A stretch of DNA of 64,000 nt from Planomonospora sp. ID82291 (GCF_015711645.1 NZ_JABTEX010000002.1:868001-932000); one strand, 5' to 3'; shown: positions 36,908 through 45,793, numbered from the stretch's first letter. The notes: generated by a model from the sequence alone, not told the origin. Translations and numbers: made by a program.

Positions 36908-37462
36908 TTAGAAGACCAGTCGTCGTACCTCTTCGGTGAAGCCGCTCACTCCGGCCCGATCCAGCCGGGTGAGCAGTCCCCCGAGATCCGTCGGCGGTCG
37001 GCGATAGGCGGTCGCACGTTCGCGGAGGATGTTCACGACCAGGCCGGGAAAGGCGTCAAGGAGGTCCATGAGGAAGGTGTCGGGATGGATCGCCTGAACA
37101 TCGTAGAAATTTACGGTCTTGTCGGGGAAGTCGTCCAGATTGGCGGTGACGATCACCTGGGCTGAACTCGCCAGCGCTGCTGCCAGAACGTGCCGGTCAT
37201 CCGGATCGGGAAGCGTCAGGGCGTCGACGTACTCCTCCCATCCTTCTACCTCGGCCCCCTCGAATGCCATGGACATGAGCCGTAGGGTGCGGTCGAAAGC
37301 GGCGGGGGCGACCCGCCGCTTGGCGAGGACGTTGCGGCGGACCTCCTCCAGGATCGCCGACGACCAGACGGGCCGGTACAGCTCGTTCTCCGCGAGAGTG
37401 AGCAGGACGTCGCGCAGCGTGTTGGGGAAAAGGACTGAGCTGTCAAGGACTACGACGAGCAC
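36908..37462 (-). CDS. PIN domain ribonuclease, probable toxin
   Basis: 184 aa. A PIN fold is indicated by VVLDSSVLFPN (first Asp), SAILEEVRRNVL (Glu) and LPDPDDRHVLAAALASSAQ (acidic pair), then VTANLDDFP. This matches the 'PIN domain-containing protein' group encoded after excisionase-type DNA-binding proteins. It should act as a VapC-like RNase held in check by the upstream gene, which ends 12 bp before this GTG start. Confidence 0.85.
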   Translation of the reverse strand: MLVVVLDSSVLFPNTLRDVLLTLAENELYRPVWSSAILEEVRRNVLAKRRVAPAAFDRTLRLMSMAFEGAEVEGWEEYVDALTLPDPDDRHVLAAALASSAQVIVTANLDDFPDKTVNFYDVQAIHPDTFLMDLLDAFPGLVVNILRERATAYRRPPTDLGGLLTRLDRAGVSGFTEEVRRLVF

Positions 37463-37474
37463 GGGGAGGATCCT

Positions 37475-37936
37475 TCAGGTGGGGAGGTCCTCATCCTCGT
37501 ACAGGCCGAGGTCCTCTGTCCGGCGGATCATCTCGTTCAGGAGTTCCCGGCGTTCGCTGCGGCGGCGCCGCTGGTAGTCGAGCACGTCTTCCAGGCGTAT
37601 CCGGCGATGCCTGCCCGGTTGCTCGAAAGGTATCTCGCCCTCCTCCAGCAGTCTGACCAAGGTCGGCCGGCTGATCCCGAGCAGATCGGCGGCCTCCTGG
37701 GTGGTCAGTCGCTGTGCGGACGGCACGATCGTGATGGCGCGGCCTGCCGCCATGGCCTCCACAACCTGGACCAGCACTTCGTAGACCTGGTGCGGAAGCT
37801 GGACCTGCTCACCGCCGGGGCCTACCAGCACCGCATCCTCCGCAGAGTGCTCGACCAGTGCCGCGAGCATCGCGACCCGCCCCTGATCGAGCGGATCGCT
37901 CGGTGGCAGCACCGTCCGATCGGCCAGCACCGTCAT
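37475..37936 (-). CDS. excisionase/MerR-type helix-turn-helix antitoxin
   Basis: 153 aa. HTH region LTTQEAADLLGISRPTLVRL followed by a wing RRIRLEDVLDYQRRR (about 73-120), the excisionase-family fold used as antitoxin with PIN toxins. The C-terminal tail RRTEDLGLYEDEDL is acidic and may bind the toxin. ATG 37936 has GGGAGG 4 nt upstream and is preferred to a start 19 codons earlier. Operon with the PIN gene. Confidence 0.82.
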   Translation of the reverse strand: MTVLADRTVLPPSDPLDQGRVAMLAALVEHSAEDAVLVGPGGEQVQLPHQVYEVLVQVVEAMAAGRAITIVPSAQRLTTQEAADLLGISRPTLVRLLEEGEIPFEQPGRHRRIRLEDVLDYQRRRRSERRELLNEMIRRTEDLGLYEDEDLPT

Positions 37937-38019
37937 GTGACCTCCCTGTCTCGCCTCTCTCCTCAGCATGACCAGAAAACGAAAAATTCGCAAGCGGGGG
38001 ATCTCGGGAAGCCTTCATG

Positions 38020-38207
38020 CGGACGGCCCCGGGGGAGAAGGTCAGGGGCGCGAAGCTCCGTGCTGGTCGCCAATGCCGTACGGCATAGCGGCCGGGCGCG
38101 TGGTCTGGTTCCAGCTCACGGAGGACGCCGACCTCCCCGGCTCCCGGCCGGGGCACTCGGTCGGTGAAGCGCACCGATGGCATCAGCCTTCGGATTCCAC
38201 CTGCTGA
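38020..38207 (+). pseudogene. decayed fragment of an anti-sigma-type HATPase
   Basis: One frame reads SSVLVANAVRHSG, like the N-box ELVTNAVRHSG of actinobacterial ATP-binding regulators. The next frame immediately reads GRVVWFQLTEDADLP, like their C-terminal strand. The intervening G-box region is missing and the frame is shifted. This fills most of the 320 bp gap between the two antitoxin-type genes; otherwise that gap is empty. Confidence 0.35.
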
Positions 38208-38256
38208 CTCTGATCATGTTCGAAGCGGGCGACAAAAGAGGCGCTGAACCGTTTCG

Positions 38257-38712
38257 TCACCCGGCGTCCGAAGACGGCATGCCGTAGAGGCCCGTGTCAA
38301 CGGCGTCGGCGGTCATCTCGTCCAGCAGGGCCTTGCGCCGGCGACTGCGTCGTTCCTTGTAGTCGAGCACCTCGTGCAGGGGAATGCGCCGGCTGTCGTT
38401 CGGGCGGGTGAAGCCGATCTCGCCGTCGTCGAGGAGCTTGATCAGCGTCGGCCGCGAGACACCGAGCAGGTCTGCGGCCTCTCTGGTGGTCAGCTCCCGG
38501 TCCATGGGCACGATGGCCACGCCACGGCCCGCGGACATCAACTCTGCGATCCGGATCAGAGCCGAGGCGAGAGAAGGAGGGAGCTCGGTTTCGGCGTCTC
38601 CTCGGACGAGCCGGAGCCGCGGGTTTCCCTGCCGGTGCAATGTGCGTTTCACTTTCTCAAGGGCACCGGACTCCTCCGGGTCGGGCATCAGGGCATCAGC
38701 TGTGACTGTCAT
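38257..38712 (-). CDS. orphan excisionase-type HTH protein, paralogue of the antitoxin
   Basis: 151 aa with LTTREAADLLGVSRPTLIKL and RRIPLHEVLDYKERRSRR, clearly related to the antitoxin at 37475. Its tail ADAVDTGLYGMP resembles the partner-binding tail. AGGAG lies 9 nt before ATG 38712. No PIN gene follows it, so it is either a solitary regulator or a pair that lost its toxin. Cross-talk with the neighbouring module is possible. Confidence 0.8.
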   Translation of the reverse strand: MTVTADALMPDPEESGALEKVKRTLHRQGNPRLRLVRGDAETELPPSLASALIRIAELMSAGRGVAIVPMDRELTTREAADLLGVSRPTLIKLLDDGEIGFTRPNDSRRIPLHEVLDYKERRSRRRKALLDEMTADAVDTGLYGMPSSDAG

Positions 38713-38883
38713 GCCGCGCTTCTCCTTCCCGGGGCTCCTCGCCAGGATCGCAGGCCGAGTGCAAAAAGTGCAAGCATGGTGTCGCGCTCCCCGGCAGGGC
38801 CGCGCCGCCCCCGGGACCGCCGGGCCAGGGCGCGTCGCCCGCCGATTCCCACGGCGGGGGCGCCGGGTCCGGGCCGGGCATCG

Positions 38884-40353
38884 CTAGCGGACCCCGTTCC
38901 GCTGGAAGGACTCGAGAACCGCCTCGGTGACCGGGACGAGGCTCGCGATCACCTCCTTCTGCGGCATGAGGACGGACTTCGGATCGTTGATCTCGGCGCC
39001 CTTCGGGCGGTCGGAGCCGCCGAAGGAGACCTCGACCACGGCCGGGCCGGAGAGCACGACGGCCTCGGCGACCCCGACGTGCGCGCTCGGGGTCCGGTTC
39101 TTGCGGTACTGGTGGAACGCCCGCTCGCCCCAGTCCTCGGGCTCGGTCACCTCGTACCAGAACGACTCCTGGAAGCCGCTGCCCTCCCACTCCTTCGCGT
39201 CGGCCCGCCGGTCGATGTAGTACTGCTCGGCCGCCCAGGGATCGGGTTTCCCGACGCGGTCGACGAAGGCGGTGAAGGTGACGAAGACGCTGCGCAGGCG
39301 GTGCTTGTCCCCGGCCGGGATCTCCCGGTTGTTCCAGCGGCAGGTGACGGTCGTCCGGTCGCCGCTCTGCGCGCGCTCCGACTTGAGCGCCGCGCCGGGG
39401 ACCAGCGGCTCCGCGACCGGCGTCACCTCGGCGCAGACCCCGGGGAAGGCGATCGCCGTCGGCGTCGGCGTCGGCGTCGGTGACGGCGACGGGGAGGACG
39501 TCGGCCCGGGCGTCGAGCGGGCGTACGGCCGGCCCTGCCGCCAGGCCGCGACGGCCTCGGAGACCTGCCGGAGCACGAGCCCGGCCTCGCGCAGCGCGTT
39601 CTCCTCGGTGACGGACTGCCTGCCCTCGGCGGAGAAGAGGGGGGCGTCCTTGCGCTGCTGGTCGGCCTGGTACTGCACCTCGACGGTCACGTCGCCGACC
39701 CGGCTGAACCCCGCCCCGAAGGCGTACCTCGTCTTCCCCTTGGCCCAGGTGTACTGGAGGTGCGCCTCGTCGCCCACGCCCTCCGCCTTGCGGACGGGGG
39801 AGCGGTAGTAGTCCTTCTGGGGGTGGCTCTCGGCGAACCGGGCCGCCTCCAGGTCGTAGCCGTAGTCCCGCCGGGCGATGGTGTCGGCGGTCTCCGTCTT
39901 CTGCCCCTCGTGCCGGGTGACCTTGACGCTGATCTGGCGGCTCCGGCGGTACTCGCCGTGCGAGAAGTCGAGGTTCTGCCAGGAGCAGCCCCAGGTCACG
40001 TAGGCCGGCGAGGAGTCCCGGCGGTCGTCGGTGGAGTCGCTCACCTTCGCCTGGGGGACGAGGCGGCCGACGTCGACCGGGTCGAGCATGGTGCAGACGT
40101 CCGGCGGAGCGGCGGGTCCCTGGGAGACGGGGACCGCCGGGGACGCGGCGGGGGCCGGGGGATCGGCGGCGTTCAACCGGCTCACCAGCAGGTAGGAGCC
40201 TCCGCCCGCGGCCACGGCGAGCGCGGTCACGCCCGCCACGGGCGGCAGCCACCGCAGGGGTCCCCGCGCCGGGAGCGGGGAGGGTGCGGTCGGCCCCGAC
40301 CCGGCCGGTGCGGTGGCCGGTGCGGTGGGGCGCTCGGGATTGCCGGAACTCAC
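38884..40353 (-). CDS. membrane-anchored protein with Cys-containing extracytoplasmic domains
   Basis: 489 aa from GTG 40353 with AGGAGG 5 nt upstream. A Pro/Ala-rich cytosolic N-terminus and one membrane helix (about 37-55, VAGVTALAVAAGGGSYLLV) precede two outer domains. The first has DVCTMLDPVDVGRLVPQ and TWGCSWQNLD, the second GVCAEVTPVAEPLV and TVTCRWNNRE; a SPTPTPT linker separates them. The same CxxL...CxW pattern occurs outside the two adjacent kinases, so it may be a co-sensor. No enzyme motif is seen. Confidence 0.7.
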   Translation of the reverse strand: MSSGNPERPTAPATAPAGSGPTAPSPLPARGPLRWLPPVAGVTALAVAAGGGSYLLVSRLNAADPPAPAASPAVPVSQGPAAPPDVCTMLDPVDVGRLVPQAKVSDSTDDRRDSSPAYVTWGCSWQNLDFSHGEYRRSRQISVKVTRHEGQKTETADTIARRDYGYDLEAARFAESHPQKDYYRSPVRKAEGVGDEAHLQYTWAKGKTRYAFGAGFSRVGDVTVEVQYQADQQRKDAPLFSAEGRQSVTEENALREAGLVLRQVSEAVAAWRQGRPYARSTPGPTSSPSPSPTPTPTPTAIAFPGVCAEVTPVAEPLVPGAALKSERAQSGDRTTVTCRWNNREIPAGDKHRLRSVFVTFTAFVDRVGKPDPWAAEQYYIDRRADAKEWEGSGFQESFWYEVTEPEDWGERAFHQYRKNRTPSAHVGVAEAVVLSGPAVVEVSFGGSDRPKGAEINDPKSVLMPQKEVIASLVPVTEAVLESFQRNGVR

Positions 40354-40382
40354 GGGAACCTCCTGCGGGGACGGGGTGCGGC

Positions 40383-41981
40383 TCAACCGCCGGACGAGCC
40401 GGACGAGCCGGACGGCCCGGACGAGCCGGACGCGCGGAGTCCGGCCGCCACCCGCTCGGCGGCGCGCAGAGCGGTCCGCTGGTCGGCCGGGCGGACCCCG
40501 CCGTCCTCGGCGCGGGTCCACTCCACCCTGACGATCAGGTTGCTGACGCGGAGCCAGACGGTGCAGACGGTGCGGGAGATGTTCGCGCCCTCCCTCGCGT
40601 AGTCCCGGGCGAACGCCTCCTCGCCGATGCCGGGCAGCGCGCGGATCGGGGACCGGGTCTGGCGGCCGAACAGGGTGTCACCGCCCGCCTCCTCCCCGGT
40701 CTCCCGCCGCATGCGGTCGAAGAGCAGCCGCGCGGCCTCGGGCGCGGGGGTCTCCCCCTGCGGGGGTACGGCCTGCGTCCGCACGCTCACCCAGCGGTAG
40801 GGGACGCCGCCCTTCAGGTAGTTCCATGTGCACTCGTCCACCTTGGTCATCCTCGGATCGGTGACCTGGCCGACCAGCACGCGGACCTGTTCGACGGTGA
40901 GCAGGTCGCAGGCCTCGGGAGCGGCGGCGAACCGCCCCCGGTCCGGCCCGTCGCCCGGTGACGCGACCAGGGTCCAGGCGACCGCCGCACCGGCGAGCGC
41001 GGCGGCCGGCACCGCGACGGCGGCGGCCCGGAACCGGCGCCGCCCCGGCCGCGCGGGAGCGGGCCGGACGGACGGCGCGCCCGGCGTGCCCGGTGCTCCC
41101 GGCGTGCCCGGTGCTCCCGGCGCGGCCGACACGACCGGTGTTCCCGAGACGGCCGACACGCCCGGCGCGACCGGCACCGTGGGGACCGAGCGGTAGGAGG
41201 TCGTGCCGGCGATCCGGTCGAGGACCTCCCGGACCGCCGCGGGCGCCGGGCGCCGGGCCGGGTCCTTGGCGAGCACGGCGAGCAGGAGCCCGCCGAGCTC
41301 GGGCCCGGCCAGGACCGGGGCGGGCGGCTCGTGCATCAGCACCGCGGCGGCGACGGCGGCGGGGTGGTCGCGGCGGAAGGGGGCGCGCCCCTCCACCGCC
41401 GTGTACAGCGTCGCCCCCAGCGCCCACAGGTCGGACTCCGGTCCCGCGGGCTCCTCCCGGAGGCGTTCGGGGGCCGTGTACCCGGCGGAGCCGGCCCGGT
41501 CGGCCAGGCTCTGCTCACCGGTCATCGGGGCCGCGATGCCGAAGTCGGCGAGCACCGCCGTACCGTCCCGCTCGACCAGCACGTTGCCCGGTTTGACGTC
41601 GCGGTGCAGCATGCCGTGCGCGTGCGCGGCCTGCAGCGCGTCCAGGATCCGCAGGCCGATCGCGGCGACCCGGGGCTCGGGGAGCGGCCCCCGCTCGATC
41701 AGCCGGTCCAGGGAGACGCCGTCGATCAGGTCCATCACGATCCACGGCAGGCCGCCGTCGGTCACCACGTCGTGGACCATGACGATGGCCGGGTGGTTCA
41801 CCCGGGCGGCGGCCCGTGCCTCGGCGATCGCGCGCTCGGCGAACCCGGCGCCGCCGCGCAGCTCCTTGACCGCGACGTCGCGGCGGAGCGTCTCGTCGTG
41901 CGCCCGCCAGACCGTGCCCGCGCCCCCCTCGCCGAGCCGCTCCAGCAGCCGGTACCGGCCGGCCAGGGTGCGTCCGGTCAT
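40383..41981 (-). CDS. PknB-type serine/threonine protein kinase
   Basis: 532 aa. Kinase domain 10-265: LGEGGAGTVWRA, VAVKEL (catalytic Lys), HRDVKPGNVLV, DFGIA and a YTAPERL region. A Pro/Gly/Thr linker leads to one membrane helix (about 325-345) and an outer domain with EACDLLTVEQVRVLVGQ and ECTWNYLKGG, then RTVCTVWLRV. ATG 41981 overlaps the upstream kinase stop (ATGA). Confidence 0.92.
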   Translation of the reverse strand: MTGRTLAGRYRLLERLGEGGAGTVWRAHDETLRRDVAVKELRGGAGFAERAIAEARAAARVNHPAIVMVHDVVTDGGLPWIVMDLIDGVSLDRLIERGPLPEPRVAAIGLRILDALQAAHAHGMLHRDVKPGNVLVERDGTAVLADFGIAAPMTGEQSLADRAGSAGYTAPERLREEPAGPESDLWALGATLYTAVEGRAPFRRDHPAAVAAAVLMHEPPAPVLAGPELGGLLLAVLAKDPARRPAPAAVREVLDRIAGTTSYRSVPTVPVAPGVSAVSGTPVVSAAPGAPGTPGAPGTPGAPSVRPAPARPGRRRFRAAAVAVPAAALAGAAVAWTLVASPGDGPDRGRFAAAPEACDLLTVEQVRVLVGQVTDPRMTKVDECTWNYLKGGVPYRWVSVRTQAVPPQGETPAPEAARLLFDRMRRETGEEAGGDTLFGRQTRSPIRALPGIGEEAFARDYAREGANISRTVCTVWLRVSNLIVRVEWTRAEDGGVRPADQRTALRAAERVAAGLRASGSSGPSGSSGSSGG

Positions 41982-43717
41982 CTCAGGCTCCGCAGGGCCG
42001 CCTCGCCCTGCCGCGCCACCGCCAGCGCGCCGTTCCTGATGTCGGCGTCGGTGGGCCGGGAGGAGAGCGAAGAGTACCGGGCCTCGACGACCAGGTCGAG
42101 GAGCCGGAAGGTCACCACGCCGGTGTGCGTCCGGCCGCTGGGGGAGTTCACGTCGTGGGCGAAGGCCTCCTCGCCCAGGCCCGGCACCGTACGGCGGGCG
42201 GTCCGGTCGGCGGGCACCCCGTCGACGCCGAGCTCCTTCCACGCCCAGGTGACCCGGGCGGCCTCGGCGTGCTCCCGGCCCAGGGCGGCGAAGAGCTTGC
42301 GCGCCGACTCCCCGGTCAGCCCCCACGGCTGCGGGGTGTCGCTGTCGGTGACGGGGACCAGGGCGATCCCGCTCTTGTCCGCGGTCCAGGCGCAGCCGTC
42401 GCCGACCGGCCGCCCGGCCGGAGGCGTGGCGAGGCCCATGATCCGGCGGACCTGCTCGGCGGTGAGCAGCGCGCAGAAGTCCACCGGCTCGTCGAACGAG
42501 GTCCGCTCGCCGGGCCCGGAGGCGAACGCCAGCGCCGCTCCCGCCGCCGCTCCCGCGACGCAGGCGACGGCCGCCACGGCCGCCCAACGGCGGAGCCCGC
42601 CCCGGCGCCCCGTCGGAGCCGCCCCGGGCCCGTCCGGCCCGGCGCCGGGGTCGCGGGGGGAGCCGGCGGCTCCGTGCGGGACGTGCGGGCCGTACTCCTG
42701 CGGGGCCGCGGCGGCTCCGTGCGGGACGTGCGGGCCGTACCCGTGGGGGGGCGGCGGGCCGGGGGGCGACGGGGTGGGCGGGCCGTACCCGGGGAAGGGA
42801 CGCGGGCCCGGTGCGGGGGCGTGCGGCACCGGGAGGCCGTGCACCTGCTCGTGCGGGCGCGGCGGCGGGGGGAGGACGGGCGGCGGGGGCGGGACCTCGG
42901 GGGCGTGCCCGGCGGCGACCTGGGCGAGCAGCCCGCGCAGGGCCGGCGCGTCCGGGCGCTGCGCGGGGTGGCGGGCCATCATCGCGGTCAGGACCGGGCC
43001 GAGCGCCCCGGCCCGCCGCGGCGGCCTGATCCGGCCGGCGAGCGTCGCGCTCAGCCGCGCCAGGGGCTCGCCCTCGATGGCCGGGACGCCCTCGACCCCG
43101 AGGTACAGGGTGGCGCCGAGCGACCACAGGTCGGAGGCGGGCCCGCCCGGCTCGCCGTCGAGCCGCTCCGGGGCGATGAACCCGGGCGACCCGATGAGCA
43201 GGTCCGCCTGGGTCAGCGTCGCGTCGCCGGCGAGCCGGGCGATGCCGAAGTCGGTCAGGACGACCCGTCCCGCGTCGGTCAGGAAGACGTTGCCGGGTTT
43301 GACGTCGCGGTGCTGGATGCCGCGGGCGTGCGCGGCGTCCAGTCCGTCGAGGAGCTGCGCGCCGAGTGCGGCCGCCTGCTCGGGCGGGAGCGGGCCCCGC
43401 TCCGCGACGAACTCGGCGAGGGTACGGCCGCGCAGCAGTTCCATGACGATCCACGGCCTGCCGTCGTGCACCGCCACGTCGTGCACGGCGACGACCGCCG
43501 GATGGCGCAGCCGCGCGGTGGCCTGCGCCTCCCGTACGGCGCGCGCGACCGCCTCGGCGCGCTGGGCCTCGCTCAGCCCGGGGGGCGGCGTCAGCTCCTT
43601 GACCGCCACCTCGCGGTCGAGCATCTCGTCCTTGGCCAGCCAGACGGTGCCCATCCCGCCGCTGCCCAGTCGGCGCAGCAGTCGGTAGCGCGTCGTGAAA
43701 TCGTCCCCGTCCGGCAT
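41978..43717 (-). CDS. PknB-type serine/threonine protein kinase
   Basis: 579 aa. Kinase domain 8-265: LGSGGMGTVWLAKD, VAVKELTPP, HRDVKPGNVFLTDAG, DFGIARL and GSPGFIAPERL. A Pro-rich linker with repeated YGPHVPHGAA, a membrane helix (about 380-400), then an outer domain with DFCALLTAEQVRRIMG and DGCAWTADKSG. No clear ribosome site precedes ATG 43717, so it may be leaderless. It is the first of three minus-strand genes with related sensor domains. Confidence 0.92.
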   Translation of the reverse strand: MPDGDDFTTRYRLLRRLGSGGMGTVWLAKDEMLDREVAVKELTPPPGLSEAQRAEAVARAVREAQATARLRHPAVVAVHDVAVHDGRPWIVMELLRGRTLAEFVAERGPLPPEQAAALGAQLLDGLDAAHARGIQHRDVKPGNVFLTDAGRVVLTDFGIARLAGDATLTQADLLIGSPGFIAPERLDGEPGGPASDLWSLGATLYLGVEGVPAIEGEPLARLSATLAGRIRPPRRAGALGPVLTAMMARHPAQRPDAPALRGLLAQVAAGHAPEVPPPPPVLPPPPRPHEQVHGLPVPHAPAPGPRPFPGYGPPTPSPPGPPPPHGYGPHVPHGAAAAPQEYGPHVPHGAAGSPRDPGAGPDGPGAAPTGRRGGLRRWAAVAAVACVAGAAAGAALAFASGPGERTSFDEPVDFCALLTAEQVRRIMGLATPPAGRPVGDGCAWTADKSGIALVPVTDSDTPQPWGLTGESARKLFAALGREHAEAARVTWAWKELGVDGVPADRTARRTVPGLGEEAFAHDVNSPSGRTHTGVVTFRLLDLVVEARYSSLSSRPTDADIRNGALAVARQGEAALRSLR

Positions 43718-43765
43718 AGCCGGAGGATACCGGACGTACTTCTTGTGTCACTTTGATCACTCCAT

Positions 43766-43812
43766 GTGGGCCGCCGGGACCGTGAACATCGTGGGCCGCC
43801 GGGACCGTGAAC
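43766..43812. repeat. 22 bp direct repeat, period 25
   Basis: gtgggccgccgggaccgtga plus ac occurs at 43766 and again at 43791 in the promoter region between the kinase and the oxidoreductase gene. Confidence 0.85.
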
Positions 43813-43820
43813 GCCCGGAA

Positions 43821-43851
43821 TTGACCTCGACCATGGTCGAGGTCGCAGAGT
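43821..43851 (+). promoter_or_regulatory. MerR-type promoter/operator
   Basis: A perfect 22 bp palindrome at 43823-43844, half-site GACCTCGACCA, lies between -35 TTGACC (43821-43826) and -10-like CAGAGT (43846-43851). The 19 bp spacing is what MerR-family activators require. It drives the oxidoreductase at 43886. Confidence 0.7.
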
Positions 43852-43885
43852 GGGAGCGACACGGGCGAGACGTGAGGAGTCTGGG

Positions 43886-44794
43886 ATGAAGGTTGCGGCG
43901 TTCTCCGAGTTCGGCGGCCCCGAGGTGCTGCGGATCATGGAGGTGGAGACCCCCGAGGCGGGCCGCGGCCAGGTGCGGGTCCGGGTGCGGACCGCGGGCG
44001 TGCAGCCCTTCGACGTGGCGGTGCGGCAGGGCTGGACCCCGCCGGGGGTCTCCGGCGGCCTGCCCCGGGTGCCGGGGAACGAGTTCGCCGGGGTGGTCGA
44101 CCAGGTGGGCGCCGGGGTGGTCGGGATCGCGCCGGGCGACGAGGTGCTCGGCTTCGACCTGCTGGGCTGCTACGCCGAGTACGTCGTGGTCCCGGCGGAG
44201 CACGTCGCCCCCAAGCCCGCGGGCATGTCGTGGGAGGTGGCGGGCGGCTTCACCGCCGGGACCCAGACCGCGCACATCGCGCTGGAGCAGCTGGACCCGG
44301 GCGAGGGCGACACGCTCCTGGTCCACGCCGCCGCCGGCGCGGTGGGCACCGCCGCGGTGCAGCTCGCCCGGTCGCGCGGCGCCGTGGTCATCGGCACCGC
44401 GCGCGAGGAGAACCACGACTACCTGCGCTCCCTCGGCGCCGTCCCGGTGGCGTACGGCGCGGGCCTGGAGGAGCGGGTCCGCGCGGCGGCCCCCGGCGGG
44501 GTGGACGCGGTCCTGGACGGGGCGGGCGGCGAGGCGCTCGACGTCTCGCTGCGCCTGGTGGAGCCCGACCGGATCGTCACCCTGGTCGAGCACGGCAGGG
44601 CCGCGGAGCTGGGCGTGCAGACGACCCGGGGCGTGCGCCTGGCCTCGCGGCTGGCCGGGCTCGCCGAACTGCACGTCCGGGGCGGCCTGGCCTGGCACGT
44701 CCGCCGGGTCCACCCGCTGGAGCGGGCCGCCGACGCCCACCGCGAGGTCGAGGCCCGCCACGGGCGGGGCAAGGTGGTCCTGTCCGCGGACTGA
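43886..44794 (+). CDS. NADP-dependent quinone oxidoreductase-like MDR protein
   Basis: 302 aa medium-chain reductase without zinc ligands: GGPEVLRIMEVETPE, VPGNEFAGVVDQVGAGV, and the nucleotide site VHAAAGAVGTAAVQLARSRG. Family members reduce quinones or enones with NADPH. ATG 43886 with GGAG 6 nt upstream. The MerR-type palindrome suggests induction by a redox or drug signal, but no merR gene is adjacent. Confidence 0.88.
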   Translation: MKVAAFSEFGGPEVLRIMEVETPEAGRGQVRVRVRTAGVQPFDVAVRQGWTPPGVSGGLPRVPGNEFAGVVDQVGAGVVGIAPGDEVLGFDLLGCYAEYVVVPAEHVAPKPAGMSWEVAGGFTAGTQTAHIALEQLDPGEGDTLLVHAAAGAVGTAAVQLARSRGAVVIGTAREENHDYLRSLGAVPVAYGAGLEERVRAAAPGGVDAVLDGAGGEALDVSLRLVEPDRIVTLVEHGRAAELGVQTTRGVRLASRLAGLAELHVRGGLAWHVRRVHPLERAADAHREVEARHGRGKVVLSAD

Positions 44795-44907
44795 CGGGAG
44801 GCTGGTCCCCGGGAGGAATTCTTAGTAAGGTTTCTTGTTAATAACGTGCTATCCGTCGGCCGTTGGACACGCCTTACCTCCATTCCCCCCAATCAGGAGG
44901 CGTCCAC

Positions 44908-45783
44908 GTGTACGTGCGACCCAAGGCGGCCACCGGGGCCGCCGCCCTCATGCTCGGATCCCTGCTGGCCGTGGTCCCCACCACCCCCGCGCAGGCCCAC
45001 GGATCCATGTCGAACCCGCCCAGCCGCGCCTACGTCTGCAAGACCGAGGGCCCGGACAACCCCAGGTCCGCCGCGTGCAAGGCCGCCGTCGCGGCCGGCG
45101 GGACCCAGGCGTTCTACGACTGGCACGAGGTGTCCCGGCTCGACGCCGGCGGACGGCACCGCCAGATCATCCCGGACGGCCGGCTCTGCGGCGCCGGGCG
45201 GGACAAGTACCGCGGGCTGGACCTCGCCCGCGCCGACTGGCCCGCCACCCGGGTCGCCCCCGGGCCGCTGACGATCACCTACCACGCGACCGCGCCGCAC
45301 GCGAACAGCGACTTCGAGTTCTACATCACCAAGCCGGGCTGGAACCCGACCCAGCCGCTGCGCTGGTCGGACCTGGAGCACATCAGGACCTTCACCAACC
45401 AGAACCCCACCACCTACACCAACTGGACGATCAACCTCCCGCAGCGGAGCGGCCGGGCCCTGATCTACTCGATCTGGCAGCGGGTGGTGGGCAGCGAGGA
45501 GGCCTTCTACACCTGCAGCGACGTCGACTTCGGCGGCGGCACGAACCCCTCCCCGACGCCCACCCCGACCGCGACCCCCACCCCGACCCCCACGGTCACG
45601 CCCACCCCCACGCCGACGCCCACCCCGACCTCGCAGCCGGGCGGCTCCTGGGCCCCGAACACCGCCTACGCGGTGGGCGCGCGGGTGACCTATGGCGGGG
45701 CGGCCTACCAGTGCCGCCAGGCGCACACCTCGCTGACGGGCTGGGAACCGCCGAACGTCCCGGCCCTCTGGCAGCGCCTCTGA
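44908..45783 (+). CDS. AA10 lytic polysaccharide monooxygenase with CBM5/12
   Basis: 291 aa. The signal peptide ends AQA and the mature chain starts HGSMSNPPSRAYVC, giving the N-terminal copper-brace histidine (His31). The second brace histidine lies in YHATAPHANSDFEFY. A Thr/Pro linker of about 40 residues precedes a C-terminal carbohydrate-binding module with WAPNTAYAVGARVTYGGAAY and GWEPP. It should cleave crystalline chitin or cellulose oxidatively outside the cell. GTG 44908 has AGGAGG 7 nt upstream. An AT-rich promoter region precedes it. Confidence 0.95.
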   Translation: MYVRPKAATGAAALMLGSLLAVVPTTPAQAHGSMSNPPSRAYVCKTEGPDNPRSAACKAAVAAGGTQAFYDWHEVSRLDAGGRHRQIIPDGRLCGAGRDKYRGLDLARADWPATRVAPGPLTITYHATAPHANSDFEFYITKPGWNPTQPLRWSDLEHIRTFTNQNPTTYTNWTINLPQRSGRALIYSIWQRVVGSEEAFYTCSDVDFGGGTNPSPTPTPTATPTPTPTVTPTPTPTPTPTSQPGGSWAPNTAYAVGARVTYGGAAYQCRQAHTSLTGWEPPNVPALWQRL

Positions 45784-45793
45784 CCCGGCCGCC

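Noticed and set aside
44820-44860. An iron box or DasR site upstream of the LPMO
   Set aside because: The AT-rich stretch containing ttagtaagg lacks the symmetry of an iron box and no DasR-type palindrome could be read.
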